A stretch of 64,000 nucleotides of DNA from Luidia sarsii. Taxonomy: Eukaryota; Echinodermata; Asteroidea; Paxillosida; Luidiidae. Where the stretch lies: the NCBI GenBank assembly GCA_949987565.1, contig OX465112.1, positions 11,548,536 through 11,612,535 on the forward strand, in the 5' to 3' direction. Under the pieces are notes generated by a model, which was not told where the DNA came from, ran no database searches, and was given only the letters and a program-made list of their open reading frames with translations. Numbering within the stretch: the stretch's first letter is position 1; every line of letters starts with the position of its first letter. Both the position numbers and the translations under genes were made by a program. Positions 28,701-36,281 of this stretch are shown here, in pieces.

Positions 28701-31700
28701 TGTGGCGGGCGGGGGGGGGGGGGGGGGGCGGCGGGGGGGGGGGGGGGGGGAGGTTAGTGGGCTGGGCTGACTCATGAGAAACGCATTAAATTGCATATTT
28801 AAATCTCCACTCTCGGACAAAATATCCTGCCCTGAGCGCAAGGCGTTGGCAAGCAAATTAAATGGCAATACAGAATAGGTCATGCACAATACACACACTG
28901 CATATTTATGGACTAGATTCTGTACATGTACAGTATGTGTGTACATGTATATGTGGACAGACAGTGGCTGTGACCTGCTTGGATGTCTAATGCATCAATG
29001 TATCATTTTATAACTACTCCACGTTCATCTCTAACACAAGGGCGAGAATTAAATCAGAAGCATATCCAAGGGGGACCTTCCAAATTTAAATACTGTATGT
29101 AGGTGGTATAATTTGCAAAAATACGACTGTTGACAGTGAAAACATGGGAGGTGTTGAAATAAGAAACACAGAAAATAAAGTACACTGTACATACATACAT
29201 ATACGTACATGTACCCCCTGTACACGTACATGTTATAGGGTTCAGTACTGTACATACATACAGTGTGTACATGTACATGTACACATACATGTACTACATA
29301 CAGTACACTGTACCTCAAATCAACCTTTGACTGATTTTCTTGCCATTCCATTTCTGTGAACAATTACATAAAAATATTGTACTTTCAAGGCAACTACCGT
29401 TATAGGCCCTACACAAGCTGGATGACATTATTTTCAGTGCTATAACAAAGGCATTTCAGAAAACATGTACATACAGTGTACATGTACGTACATAACATGT
29501 ACATGTGTAACAGTCCTCTGCCAAAAGCAACATTATTCCAGTCACAAATATACACGATTTTCCCAATCTTACTAATTGTACATCCCAATCCCAATCATAC
29601 TATAAATAATTGTACATGTACACCCCAATCCCAATCTTACATGTACACGTACACATGTACATAATACACAGTATAATTACAGTATATCATTCACAACTGG
29701 GTGTGTTTTTAACTGTTGTTTTTTTAACTGGCTATGATAAAGTCATGAAGTCGAGGTTTCCCATATTTAAACAGAAAGAAGCCATTGTGCATTTTATTAT
29801 CCACATACATAATATGTAGGTCCATGTTTTGTTTTGTAGGAAAGATGTTTTGGAACAGGTCTGGAGTGACCAAACTGTAGGCACATGTACATGTACATGT
29901 ACATGTACTGTAACGGTACGTTATCAACTTACATATACGTGTATCAATTACTTTAATTGTAGTTTGTTGGTTTTGCAAAGTCAGAATTATAGTGTTTGCA
30001 TTTCATCACTTTGAGTGGGCGTCAACCGACTATTAACAATGGATTACAATCAAAAACTGGCAAGTATGACAATAACAATCTTGATAAAGATTAATCTGTC
30101 TTTGGACGGACTTAAAAAATGTCAAATATGACAAGGCAAAACTACATGTTGTATGCACATGTACATGTACTGTACATGTGTAGAGATGGACCAAATACAG
30201 TGCGCCATGGAACTGGAAGTACATGTACATGTACATGTACACTATAGTGCTTTAGATGTACAGTAAGTACCGTATGTATGTATGCGTACATGTATGTTTG
30301 TGTAAATGTATACATGTACATAATGTATTAATTATCAACAACATCCACAACCTGTTCAGTCCACAACCTGTGCTTGGTCTAATATCAATTAATCAATCCA
30401 GACAACAACCAACTCAAGCCAACATCAACTCCATCCACAACCAAATCTACATACGCAATGTCAGCTATAGTACATCATCATGTTGGTCTACCGGTTCAAC
30501 CTAATCTAGACCAATATCAAATTTGGAAAAAACATATATATCCAATTTAATGTTACAGCACCTGTACGTACTTCGTACAAGCTGCACAGACTGATGTTAC
30601 ATTTATTCAGTCAACAGTCCACACCAACTTACATGTAATTCAATATCACCAGAATCCAACCAGCCACTAAGTCCAGCATTAACATGCGGTCAACATTCCA
30701 CAACCTACAAAGTACATGTAATTCACCAAATGTCAGCTAAAGGGCCATTCTCACTACGAAAATAATCACGATTTGAATCGCAATTCAAAAACCTTTTTTT
30801 TTTGTCTACAGAATTCAAATCGCGATTATTTTTGTAGTGGGACTGGGAATGGCCCTATGATTAAACTCCATCCACTGTAAATGCAAATTGTCCCAAAGTC
30901 ATGTGTGCACGCCACTGCCAAGCCATAGAAATAAACAAATGTTGCCAATTGCTTTAATGATCAATGCAAATCTGAGATGCTCACTTTGGGAGTGTATATA
31001 TTCCCTCAAGCATTTCTTTGTGCGTTTTTATTAATAAAGCTAAATTAGTGAATTCCTTTTCTTTGGATAATTCATGAGAGCATTACCGGAGGACCACTTG
31101 GAAGCAATTCAGTTTCCATTGATTAGGGCAGAGCCCTGAGATGAGAAGTATGCACAGTCTTAATTAACTGCTCCACCAAAATTACATTAGTGTACGCGTG
31201 TGCATCCCTTGTAGTTATTGCCACTGTTTGCCCGGTGAAACGTGAACCTGACATCTTCATTACCTACATGTAACTGCCCTCAATCCAACCAAATCCAACA
31301 GTGGGTTTGGTTGAGTTTTGTCAGGTTTAATACCATTAATAAGGATAGCAAACTGCTGTTGGATTAAGTTACAAATAGCTCAGTGAGACGCTGATGGATT
31401 CTTTGAGGTTTGCAGTTGTATTTTTTTAAGGCATCGAATGTGTTGGACATTGTGGAAGAGCACTGGCATTACTTTCATGGGTGAGATCACCCACAGGCTC
31501 TTGATCATTTTCTGGTCAAGTGTTGGAGTTTGTGGCAGTGCACTGGCACTGCTTTCGTGGGTGAGTTCACCCACGGTCCCGTTGGTCATTTTCTCGTCAA
31601 GTGTTGGAGTTTGTGGCACTGTTCTGGCACTGCTATCGTGGGTGAGTTCACCCACGGTCCCTTGGTCATTTTCTGGTCAGATGTTGGAGTTTGTGACACT

Positions 31701-34700
31701 GAACTGGTACTGCTTTCGTGGGTGCGTTCACCCATGGGCTCTTGGTCATTTTCTGGTCAGATGTTGGAGTTTGTGGCAGTGCACTGGTACTGCTTAAAAT
31801 TGTGGGTGAAATCATAGTATGAGTCAAAACAAAAATAAAAACAAACCATTTTCATTTTCACCATAACATACACACCCACAACAAACACATTGTTCCATTT
31901 TGTTGGGTTAGGGACAAATGCTCTGCAGTCAGGTACAGCATGTACATGTACATATACCGGTACATGTACAGTGTACAAATGCATCTACAGACATGAGACA
32001 CATTAGTAGTACCGGTACTTGCAGTACCAAACCAGTCAAAATCTAACAGAGGGAGCCAATTGGATTTTGTTGGGTTCAGTATGCTTCCTATAGTGCAAGA
32101 GCCTAGGGGTTAGGGATATTGCACATCCCTATGAATTAAGCTCACCCACTTGACCAATATAATAAGCTGGCATAGGCCTATACATGTAGACCTAGAGCAT
32201 CCAGTCAATTGTTGACACATCAATTGTTCAGGTCACTCAATGGGAGCTGGCACTGCCTTGCACATGTGTACGTTCAACCCCAAATCAGTATGACTAAGGT
32301 TAATCATTAATGAAAAAGGATAGTGTCCCTAATACATGTAACTGTTAACACTGCCAATTGTTTATGTACTTAATGTAGATATGGTCAGTGCATGTACATG
32401 TACAGTACGTGTACTAGTAGTTCAGTGTGATGGCCAAGCAGAGAAATATATACATGGTCTGTAGTTGTGCAATACAAAACAATGTTTCCCATTTTGAACG
32501 CTGGTTATCTGCATAGTGAAATATCAAAGCTTACCAGTTCACATAGGCCTACGTGTGTAATTGACATTTTTAACAGTAGGCCTTGGTCTTAATGTACAGT
32601 ACTGTAATATGCTTGAACTATGGGTATTGTACATTGTACATGTACATGCTGCCAGTAAACAGATAGGCCTAAACGTACATGTAGACTATTGATTCTCATT
32701 TTTCAATTATACACTCATAGTGAACTTGTCACCCTAACCCTATATAATAATTAATAATAATAATAATAATAATAACGGACATTTTTTAGAGCGCCAGAAT
32801 CCGTCTGCAAAGACGCTCAAGGCGCTTAACAACATTATACAGAATCAAAGAAAAGACTACATAATATTATATACTATTAATTAGGAAATATGAATATGAA
32901 TTAAAAGAATTTTTTTAAAGATTTTTAAATATGAATTAAAAGAGGCAGGCCTACATGTACATTAGGGGTTCCTGCTAATATTTCTTGAACAGCCACTTGT
33001 CAGACGGCGCCAGTAGGTAACCTCCATTCTTGGATATCGCTTGAAATAGATAATTTTTTAATAGTCTAGAGAAGGTACAAACATCAATATGTACATGTAT
33101 GTAAACTGCCCATGTTTCATGGAACATCCCGCAATACCGAAATACAATATGCATCACAGTGCACTGGTTCCCCCCATCCCTTAACCTTCTCATATGGTAT
33201 GGGAAGTTGGGAACCAGTGAAGAAATTTTGCGATTTACATTTTGGTCATTTCAGTTAGTAAGCAATAATTTGTAACATTTCTGCATACTAATATTATTAC
33301 CTGTGTATTCTTTCTGATAACTTTGCGACAAAAAACCTACATGTACGTAATTTCAGACAATTTCATAGATTATAAAATATTATTATAGATAATTATTATT
33401 ATAAAATAACTATAATTTTCCAAGCAAACATTTGAAATAAATATAATTTCAAATATATATTTTCATTTATTTATTTCAGTTTGAAATCAAAGATGGCCGC
33501 CTCATTTTTAAACAAATAAATAAATGAAGCCTCATTTTGAAATAAATATTGTTATTTATTGTACACTCACTACACTGTACATGTATGTAGTATACATGTA
33601 TGATATTCCACTTTCCAACAAATACACAAGACATTCTTTTTATTGGCAACCATGACTAAAATGCAAATGCAATCATGTCATCTGACTAAGGCAAATATTT
33701 GTATCATTCTATCTACATGTGTAAAGTTTATTATTCCTGCAAAGTGTCAGAGAGTAAAATGGTTGGTCCCAACCAGGTTTGGGCTTTAACTTTTAAGGAC
33801 TAAATTTGCATACCCAGGAAGTACAGAATTAATACGATCAAAACACAGTCCCGCCCCTACAGTACATGTAGCCCTACATGTGCATTATTTATTTGCCTTG
33901 ATAGTAATCTCTATTTGGAACAATATAAATCACATTATTGCACTTCTGATAGTATTACATGTATACTGCCTTTCATACTCTACATGTAGACCTACGGTAT
34001 ATGAAAGTATACATGTATACGTATGAAGTATGAAATTTGATGTACAAACACACATGTAGACACTGTTGATAATGACATGTGCACAATACTGCACATCAAC
34101 AGTGACTACACTCCTGACAAGCAGACATAACAGCAAAATTCATACGGTACTTATTCGTTTTGTGAGCCGTAAAACTATGATGGACCCAAATTATGATATA
34201 ATACTTAAATGTACAATGTACAAAGATTGTTTGGTCATTGTACATGTAACAAGGCATTACACTTACAGGATCATAGGGTAAGGGCTTATACAGTACAATA
34301 ACATGTACATGATACATGTATACCGGTACATATGAGTTGCAACATGCATTCTTTGGCTTGGAACAACCATTGTAGACTAGGGCCTATAAATTTTATGATT
34401 TTACATCTGTAGAAATGTGATTGAATGAGGGTTTGGCCAGTAGCCTAATCAGGAAAAAAAACAGGTAGCTGGGGCATTCACCCAAGGTGACTGTTTTTTA
34501 TTGCATCCTTATCACTTAACCGCTGAATTGGTTGAGGCTGTGTGGTGCTAACATAACAACTTCCTTACATGTGAGTTGCGACACATTCTTTGGCTTGGAA
34601 CAACCATTGTAGACTAGGACCTGTATAATTATTTTATGATTTTACATATCTGTAGAAATGTGATTGAATGAGGGTTTGCCCAGTAGCCTATAAATCAGGG

Positions 34701-35878
34701 GAAAAAACAGGTAGCTGGGGCATTCAGCCAAGGTGACTGCTTTTTATTGCATCCATGAATTGGTTGAGGCTGTGTGGTGCTAACATAACAACTTCCTCCA
34801 AGTCAAAGGCGTGAGCTGCAATCATTCATAGAAACATCATGCATGATTGCATGCAATTTTATCATGACTCATATGGGCTATCAGGTATATCAGTGAGGAT
34901 GTAGGCCTACATGTACAACTACAAGTACCCGTACATGTAAATGAAGGTTCGCTCTACTTGAACATGGTGTTCGTAGCAAGTCCTTTACTTTAGCCACCTC
35001 ACTCCTCAGTGGTTTGGCATATCACCTATAGTCAATTTCACCAAGCTCATCGTAACTTATGCCGCGTTCCAATTGCGTCATGAACTCGTGATTACCGTAT
35101 TCACAAGTTCAGTAGTCGTGAAGAGGAGTTCCAATCGTCTGGTAACTCGGGGATTTCGGTCGGGGGTATTTTTCAAAGATGACATTACCACATTTCATAG
35201 CCACTGTGCTTGGACCCTACAGTCACCTGTCCCTCAAAATGTCAAAATTTGATTAAAAAAAGGGTCGGTCCAAGTTACTCGAACTACCGGTAGTCCCATT
35301 GTGTGTGGGTTTTTTTTCACCCTTTTAGTTTTAGTTTTAAAGTGATATACACACATGTTGCAAACTGCTTACTGACTAACCATAATTATTTAGTGGGACT
35401 GACGTTTCGATCCTAGCAAGTAGCAGTAGCACTAGCCGGACCTTTCTCAAACTAAGGCAGAGCCTTTTTTTTGTTACAATTAGTTTTACAGTTACGGTAA
35501 CTATTATACTATTAAACCAAAATCTTTCTAATCTGAGACTGAATACAAGTGGGTGATTTTTTGTTTTGAATTGCTGTTGTTTGCTGCAAATCTTTCCGGC
35601 CGTGGAGGGGCTAAGGCCAGGGAGGGGGTGGGGACTCACCGTGTCCTGCCAGCGCAGTGGTCGCACTCAGCGCCCGCCCAGCCCGGCTCGCACACACACG
35701 CTCCGTCCGGTCCGCACAGTCCCCGGAAGCAATCCCCAACCTGGCACGCCGACTCGCCCCCACACAGTTCTAGAGCACAAAACAGCAACAACAGGGCCAG
35801 GAGTGCACCGTGCCGCCACCACTGTGCCCTGAACTTGGACTTGGCGAAGAGAAATCCCATCAGGTTTGGGTCTAACAT
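1582..35878 (-). CDS. ATRN: Attractin / attractin-like gene, 5' part (13 exons, C-terminus outside window)
   Basis: This is a spliced gene with exons (high to low) at 35878-35640, 26185-26099, 23830-23717, 22137-22015, 20728-20544, 15139-14992, 12075-11985, 8570-8345, 7959-7770, 6998-6844, 4809-4657, 3054-2887 and 1685-1582. All introns are GT-AG. The joined 1,983 nt give 661 codons with no stop, and every phase agrees. Domain order is signal peptide (hydrophobic core about 24-36), EGF (Cys 45-75), CUB (about 80-190), two EGF-like modules (about 190-252), six kelch repeats (about 260-575) and PSI-type cysteine modules (from about 575). Attractins are single-pass cell-surface glycoproteins; vertebrate ATRN acts with the melanocortin pathway and MGRN1, and ATRNL1 is its paralogue. 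The window's order and landmark residues (FATECSWD in CUB, AVQEY, GAKCFSNDF in kelch 5) match the family. The lectin, laminin-EGF and membrane parts should lie left of base 1. Whether it is the single pre-duplication orthologue is inferred. Confidence 0.93.
1965..2605. repeat. CCCTT / CCTTT / CCATC pentamer satellite
   Basis: About 640 bp of pure pyrimidine on the plus strand, in ATRN intron 12. It has three zones: a degenerate CCCTT zone, CCCAT/CCATC (about 2140-2200), CCTTT (about 2205-2360), then homogeneous CCCTT to 2605. Because the unit is 5 bp, all frames cycle through PSLPF-type peptides. The long open frames on both strands are not genes. Confidence 0.97.
2887..3054 (-). CDS. ATRN: ATRN exon 12: first PSI-type cysteine module
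   Basis: Acceptor ttctcggcag|G and donor CCAGAG|gtgagg. It encodes NCSALTNETHCLEHRPGLSC, then LWDLANDRCLSMGEGHQYG, and ends NSSLQQCPPSP. The cysteine spacing matches the PSI-like segment that follows the propeller in attractins. Phase 1 in, phase 1 out, 168 nt. Confidence 0.92.
3114..3489 (+). mobile_element. TTAA-flanked MITE, family B
   Basis: The left end is AAGGCCCTTTACAACATTGG and the right end CCAATGTTGTATTGGGCCTT, an inverted pair of about 20 bp. The flanks are CTAA (left, one change) and TTAA (right, 3486-3489), suggesting a piggyBac-type target. The centre holds a perfect 19-bp-arm hairpin at 3288-3327. Other copies lie at 9.8, 16.2, 46 and 49.3-49.8 kb. No ORF for a transposase. 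Confidence 0.8.
3490..4656. other. ATRN intron 11, remainder
   Basis: This non-repetitive intron DNA is somewhat GC-rich between 3,500 and 4,500. A plus-strand open frame of 183 codons (3946-4497) is antisense to ATRN. Its translation resembles no family I know and has no splice or start context of note, so I do not call it a gene. Confidence 0.5.
4657..4809 (-). CDS. ATRN: ATRN exon 11: kelch repeat 6
   Basis: Acceptor ctctctctcag|G and donor ATCCTG|gtaatc. It encodes CQSWSTISSSMG, DIARYGQSSFVYDGKMYVYS and DILIYNP, the last propeller blade. The polypyrimidine tract of its acceptor is the end of a roughly 715-bp CT microsatellite (GA on the plus strand). Phase 1 in, phase 1 out, 153 nt. Confidence 0.93.
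4812..5527. repeat. GA-rich (GAGA) polypurine tract
   Basis: About 715 bp of almost pure purine (GAGAGG, GAGAGA, GGGAGA) on the plus strand. On the ATRN sense strand it is a CT tract that ends in the acceptor of exon 11. It contains internal larger duplications: the stretch starting GAGCATGAGG near 4,836 recurs near 5,004. Open frames over it are SLSLS- or ERERE-type artefacts. Confidence 0.97.
5878..6355. mobile_element. TA-flanked MITE, family A (complete copy)
   Basis: The left end GGGCCGTTTCAACTTCCACC and right end GTGGTGGGAACGGCAC are imperfect inverted repeats. Subterminal GCGATTATTTG/GATTCAAAT motifs are repeated in inverse order. TA follows the right end. The body is shared with the copies at 640-949, 20778-21367 and 52735-52968. 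No coding capacity. Confidence 0.8.
6480..6545 (+). repeat. tRNA-like SINE head (candidate)
   Basis: An A-box-like TAGCTGATATGGCAGAGC (6484 on) and a B-box-like GGGTTCAAGTCCC (about 6526-6538) are spaced as in a tRNA-derived Pol III promoter. The T-stem is short and the acceptor stem does not pair well, so a functional tRNA is unlikely. Confidence 0.35.
6844..6998 (-). CDS. ATRN: ATRN exon 10: kelch repeat 5
   Basis: Acceptor acccctcctag|G and donor CATCA|gtgagt. It encodes RFLHTAVILGDIMYVYGGNT and GAKCFSNDFLAYSI. The cysteine in GAKCF is an attractin hallmark. Phase 2 in, phase 1 out, 155 nt. Confidence 0.95.
7265..7605. repeat. Dispersed repeat with internal 35-bp GC-rich tandem units
   Basis: Units of GCGACTGCGAGTGAGCGC plus TTACGTGACCGAGAGAT repeat about four times (7327-7461), in ATRN intron 9. 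The flanks (AAAGTCATTTCCTGAAAA on the left, TTTCCGGAAGTCTTACA on the right) recur around a shorter array at 21530-21790, so both are one dispersed family. Confidence 0.75.
7770..7959 (-). CDS. ATRN: ATRN exon 9: kelch repeat 4
   Basis: Acceptor ttctggcag|T and donor GAATG|gtgagt. It encodes NRTWSFPQTRGAQ, TYGHSSALDPVHNVVYIHAG and DHLYQYDLARREW. Blade 4 carries HAG instead of GG. Phase 1 in, phase 2 out, 190 nt. Confidence 0.94.
8345..8570 (-). CDS. ATRN: ATRN exon 8: kelch repeats 2 and 3
   Basis: Acceptor tctaccctag|G and donor CTTCA|gtaagt. It encodes DEIYVFGGSLHG, NDLLVFNVTSSSW, EGHTALVYQD, VVIFGYSP and AVQEYNF. Blade 3 has FGY in place of the GG doublet, as in vertebrate attractins (FGH). 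Phase 0 in, phase 1 out, 226 nt. Confidence 0.94.
9756..10463 (+). mobile_element. Two chained family-B MITEs (TTAA type)
   Basis: The first copy starts at TTAA 9756 with AAAGGCCCTATACAACATCG and is truncated near 10,100. It runs into a second variant starting ACACAACATTGG and ending GTTGTGTAGGGGATTTAA at 10463. The second variant matches 45809-46162 and the inverse of 49638-49829. Confidence 0.7.
10710..10757. repeat. (GA)n microsatellite
   Basis: A GA dinucleotide run ending in GGGGGGAGGGG, in ATRN intron 7. Confidence 0.9.
11985..12075 (-). CDS. ATRN: ATRN exon 7: kelch 1-2 junction
   Basis: Acceptor tccttgacag|G and donor TACCAG|gtctgt. It encodes YNLTDKSLENIQ and RARYGHSAVLYQ, the RYGHS motif that opens kelch repeat 2. 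Phase 2 in, phase 0 out, 91 nt. Confidence 0.92.
12349..12815. repeat. Possible MITE with CCTTTTCACA ends
   Basis: The left end CCTTTTCACATTAAGAACG and the inverse of the right end GCAGTGTGAAAAGGTCTG share a short terminal inverted match. The interior repeats ACACGTGTCGG/ACACGGGTCGA-type motifs. Only one copy is present in the window, so the boundaries are tentative. Confidence 0.35.
12918..12933 (-). other. Histone-mRNA-type 3' stem-loop motif within a repeat
   Basis: On the minus strand this reads GGCTCTTTTCAGAGCC, a 6-bp stem with a TTTC loop, the exact consensus of the metazoan replication-dependent histone 3' stem-loop. No histone ORF lies upstream. It sits in a dispersed repeat whose other copy (63443-63458) keeps a pairing stem with one G-U wobble. 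Confidence 0.6.
13080..13106. repeat. poly-C tract
   Basis: A run of about 17 cytosines followed by GGG and A-rich DNA, a simple repeat in ATRN intron 6. Confidence 0.85.
13680..14095. repeat. 55-bp GGGTGG-rich minisatellite
   Basis: About seven units of roughly 55 bp. Each joins TAGCTATCATGATGGGTGG to a GGGTGGTTGGGTGGCAGGGG block and a GGTACATGTATG block. Some units carry an extra GGTTGGTTGGGTGGC insert. The G-rich strand is the plus strand. The MMGGWVVGWQGQVH open frames are artefacts of the repeat. Confidence 0.93.
14992..15139 (-). CDS. ATRN: ATRN exon 6: last EGF cysteine and kelch repeat 1
   Basis: Acceptor gcaggggcag|A and donor TATAAG|gtaggc. It encodes DCSVLFDEGYWD, then ASAALVQKDHLVWVLGGYDF, the first kelch blade with its GG doublet. 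Phase 1 in, phase 2 out, 148 nt. Confidence 0.92.
15487..16195. repeat. About 175-bp tandem repeat, four units
   Basis: Units start with ACCGAAAGTC at 15487, 15662, 15827 and 16014, with a diverged fifth start at 16190, giving spacings of 165-187 bp. Each holds GGGAAAACTGATTTTG, TCTGACAGGAGCGGACC and a poly-T/GGGGGCC block. It ends in a truncated family-B MITE. Confidence 0.9.
16195..16473 (-). mobile_element. Family-B MITE, truncated, reverse orientation
   Basis: It carries the reverse body of the element at 3114-3489 (TCATGTTAAAATCTTACAG, AACATCGACAAATAGTTTA) and ends CCAATGTTGTATAGGGCCTG. The central hairpin is partly duplicated (ATAAACTATT three times). Confidence 0.65.
17025..17140 (+). 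repeat. GTGGAGACCT repeat
   Basis: It contains three CTTGTGGAGACC/CCTGTGGAGACC motifs, the last inverted (GGTCTCCACAAGG). The same block occurs in the other orientation at 24642-24790, so this is a dispersed inverted-repeat element of about 120-150 bp. Confidence 0.6.
18345..18428. repeat. Imperfect hairpin
   Basis: GCAGCCGATTTCAAGAAA on the left pairs with TTTCTTGAAATCGACTGCTGC on the right. Inside, TTGCAACAACA and TTGCGTAACTTACGCAAC form a second fold. It could be a small foldback element; no target duplication was identified. Confidence 0.6.
20544..20728 (-). CDS. ATRN: ATRN exon 5: two EGF-like modules
   Basis: Acceptor ggtctcttgcag|G and donor ACACTG|gtaggt. It encodes IDDCPQGCSNRGVCD, CSCDPLWTGEGCDVPVCPN and NCSGRGECSLSQQACLCQPG, the paired EGF-like modules between the CUB and kelch domains. 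Phase 2 in, phase 1 out, 185 nt. Confidence 0.94.
20778..21367. mobile_element. TA-flanked MITE, family A (590 bp, complete)
   Basis: TA (20776-20777) precedes GGGCCGTTCCCACTAT, and the element ends GTGTAGTGGAAATGGCCC with TA at 21368-21369. The terminal inverted repeats and TA duplication fit a Tc1/mariner-like or related cut-and-paste family. The core is shared with the copies at 640-949 and 5878-6355 in inverse orientation. No transposase. Confidence 0.82.
21530..21790. repeat. Second copy of the AAAGTCATTTCCTGAAAA repeat
   Basis: It matches 7265-7605 (GTGCGACTGCGAGTGAGCGC, TTTGAGATACC, CCGTAAATCCGGAAATTTCC) with a shorter internal array. It is preceded by a pogo-like end (GTTGTAGCAACGTTCCACTG) at about 21455-21481. 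Confidence 0.7.
22015..22137 (-). CDS. ATRN: ATRN exon 4: CUB domain end
   Basis: Acceptor ttttgtccag|T and donor TACCG|gtaagc. It encodes the last CUB strands, with TSGYAYLYFYSDAAF and then FEGFNITYR. Attractins have the same SGYA-L-FFSDAAYN-GFNITY signature here. Phase 2 in and out, 123 nt. Confidence 0.94.
23046..23455. repeat. GGGCA pentamer satellite
   Basis: About 410 bp of GGGCA units with a short variant island (GGACG/GGGCG at about 23196-23236) and decay at the right edge. It lies in ATRN intron 3, where the sense strand carries TGCCC. Open frames PALPC/GQGRA are artefacts of the 5-bp unit. Confidence 0.97.
23717..23830 (-). CDS. ATRN: ATRN exon 3: CUB domain middle
   Basis: Acceptor tcttttctag|A and donor TTTTAG|gtaagt. 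It encodes the most diagnostic CUB segment, FATECSWDYLYIFDGDSIY, which is nearly the same as in vertebrate attractins. Phase 2 in and out, 114 nt. Confidence 0.94.
23950..24260. repeat. TGTACATG-rich cluster
   Basis: Dense irregular TACATG/TGTACA palindromic words with ACCGGT. It is not a strict tandem repeat. Similar clusters occur at 25090-25160, 26700-26765, 27350-28060, 29190-29310 and 30170-30240. Confidence 0.75.
24642..24790 (-). repeat. GTGGAGACCT repeat, second copy
   Basis: Reverse-orientation relative of 17025-17140, with CCTTGTGGAGACCTACATG, CAATAGGTTGAATGGGTCTC and TATAGGTCTCCACAA. Confidence 0.6.
25421..26010. repeat. Candidate TIR element with GTTTCCACTCAGC end
   Basis: The left end CGTGTTTCCACTCAGCACAC resembles the inverse of the right end CGTCAGTAGAAACATGC. 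The interior is CpG-rich with many ACACCCG words, unlike the flanks. A plus-strand open frame of 184 codons (25624-26178) overlaps ATRN exon 2 antisense and has no recognisable product. Confidence 0.4.
26099..26185 (-). CDS. ATRN: ATRN exon 2: start of CUB domain
   Basis: Acceptor acatattcag|G and donor GGCAA|gtaagt. It encodes LDSPSGSIYD followed by TSCVWLVDSG, the first strand and first cysteine of the CUB domain. Phase 2 in, phase 2 out. It joins exon 1 directly as GRTRLDSPSG, so no exon seems to be missing in the 9.5-kb intron 1. Confidence 0.9.
27350..28060. repeat. Dense TGTACATG/ACATGTAC region
   Basis: About 700 bp dominated by the self-complementary words TGTACA and ACATGT, with a 2-copy direct repeat of CATGGAGGAA/TTCCTCCATGG near 27775-27830. 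It has no fixed period. Confidence 0.8.
28697..28752. repeat. poly-G block
   Basis: Long G runs broken by single C bases (GGCGGGCGGGG, GGCGGCGGGG). It could form G-quadruplexes on the plus strand, which is the template strand for ATRN. Confidence 0.93.
30742..30855. mobile_element. Short family-A MITE (about 114 bp)
   Basis: It starts GGGCCATTCTCACTACG and ends GGGACTGGGAATGGCCC. The arms carry AATAATCACGATTTGAATCG and AATCGCGATTATTTTTGTAG, so nearly the whole element folds back. TA follows the right end. It looks like a deletion derivative of the 480-590-bp copies. Confidence 0.8.
31430..31800. repeat. 81-bp minisatellite
   Basis: About 4.5 units with spacings 81, 80 and 81 bp (TCATTTTCTGGTCAAGTG at 31507, 31588, 31668, 31749). 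Each has GTTGGAGTTTGTGGCAGTG and a short palindrome GTGGGTGAGTTCACCCAC. Confidence 0.9.
32749..32850. repeat. (AAT)n with SINE-like or dispersed repeat body
   Basis: AATAATAAT next to CGGACATTTTTTAGAGCGCC and GACGCTCAAGGCGCTTA. This pairing of a microsatellite and a conserved body looks like the tail and end of a retroposed repeat, but only one copy is clear. Confidence 0.4.
34325..34800. repeat. Tandem duplication, two copies of about 230 bp
   Basis: CATTCTTTGGCTTGGAACAA occurs at both 34347 and 34583. GATTGAATGAGGGTTTG, AACAGGTAGCTGGGGCATTC and TTGGTTGAGGCTGTGTGG follow in the same order in both copies. The second copy has small indels. Confidence 0.88.
35640..35878 (-). CDS. ATRN: ATRN exon 1: start codon, signal peptide, first EGF
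   Basis: The ATG is at 35878. An in-frame TAA lies 9 bases upstream, so translation cannot begin further 5' in this exon. Residues 20-44 hold a signal sequence (WWRH, then ALLALLLLFCAL). They are followed by a six-cysteine EGF module (Cys 45, 50, 55, 61, 63, 72) ending in GAECDHCAGRT. The donor is ACACG|gtgagt. The exon leaves two bases (CG), and exon 2 completes them as Arg. The surrounding 250 bp are GC-rich, as expected at a promoter-proximal exon. Confidence 0.92.
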
Positions 35879-36046
35879 GCCGATTTAGCGTGAAATTGGG
35901 CGTCAATTCTTCACTTGCACGTAGACATCTCTCTTCGTCGACTGTGCACTCATGGTATGCTGTGAACAGCAAGTAGAGGTGACGTACACGCACATAATGA
36001 TGTTGGTTTACTTCCGTGAGTCAGTTGTGTCTGGCTCATAGTCATA

Positions 36047-36281
36047 GGCTGTTTACGAAATGAAGGCTTGGGCTTCGGCTTCGGTCATATTTTTAGCTTA
36101 CTCGTTATAGTATCACTGCCATCTAAAAGCAAGCGTTTGGCCCCAGTTTCTTGGTGAATGCTCTGTACCTACCAAGCCAACAAACCTTCAAATTCCGAAA
36201 CAAACCACAACCTGGATGTTCAGGTTTTGTCAGACGGAGACGAAGCCTGAGCTCGAGCCTAAGCCTTCATTACGTAAAGGG
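36047..36281. mobile_element. MITE family G, copy 1, with 11-bp direct flanks
   Basis: The left end GGCTGTTTACGAAATGAAGG and right end GCCTTCATTACGTAAAGGG are inverted. TCATAGTCATA flanks both sides (36036-36046 and 36282-36292), suggesting a 9-11-bp target duplication of Mutator type. Two further copies lie in the same intergenic gap. Confidence 0.75.

Larger units (their letters stand above)
26186..35639. other. ATRN intron 1 (9.5 kb)
   Basis: The large first intron. It holds TGTACATG-rich DNA (27.3-28.1, 29.2-30.3 kb), a poly-G block (28.7 kb), a short family-A MITE (30742-30855), an 81-bp minisatellite (31.4-31.8 kb), an AAT microsatellite (32.75 kb) and a 230-bp tandem duplication (34.3-34.8 kb). 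Exon phases show no coding exon is needed here, and none was recognised. Confidence 0.7.
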
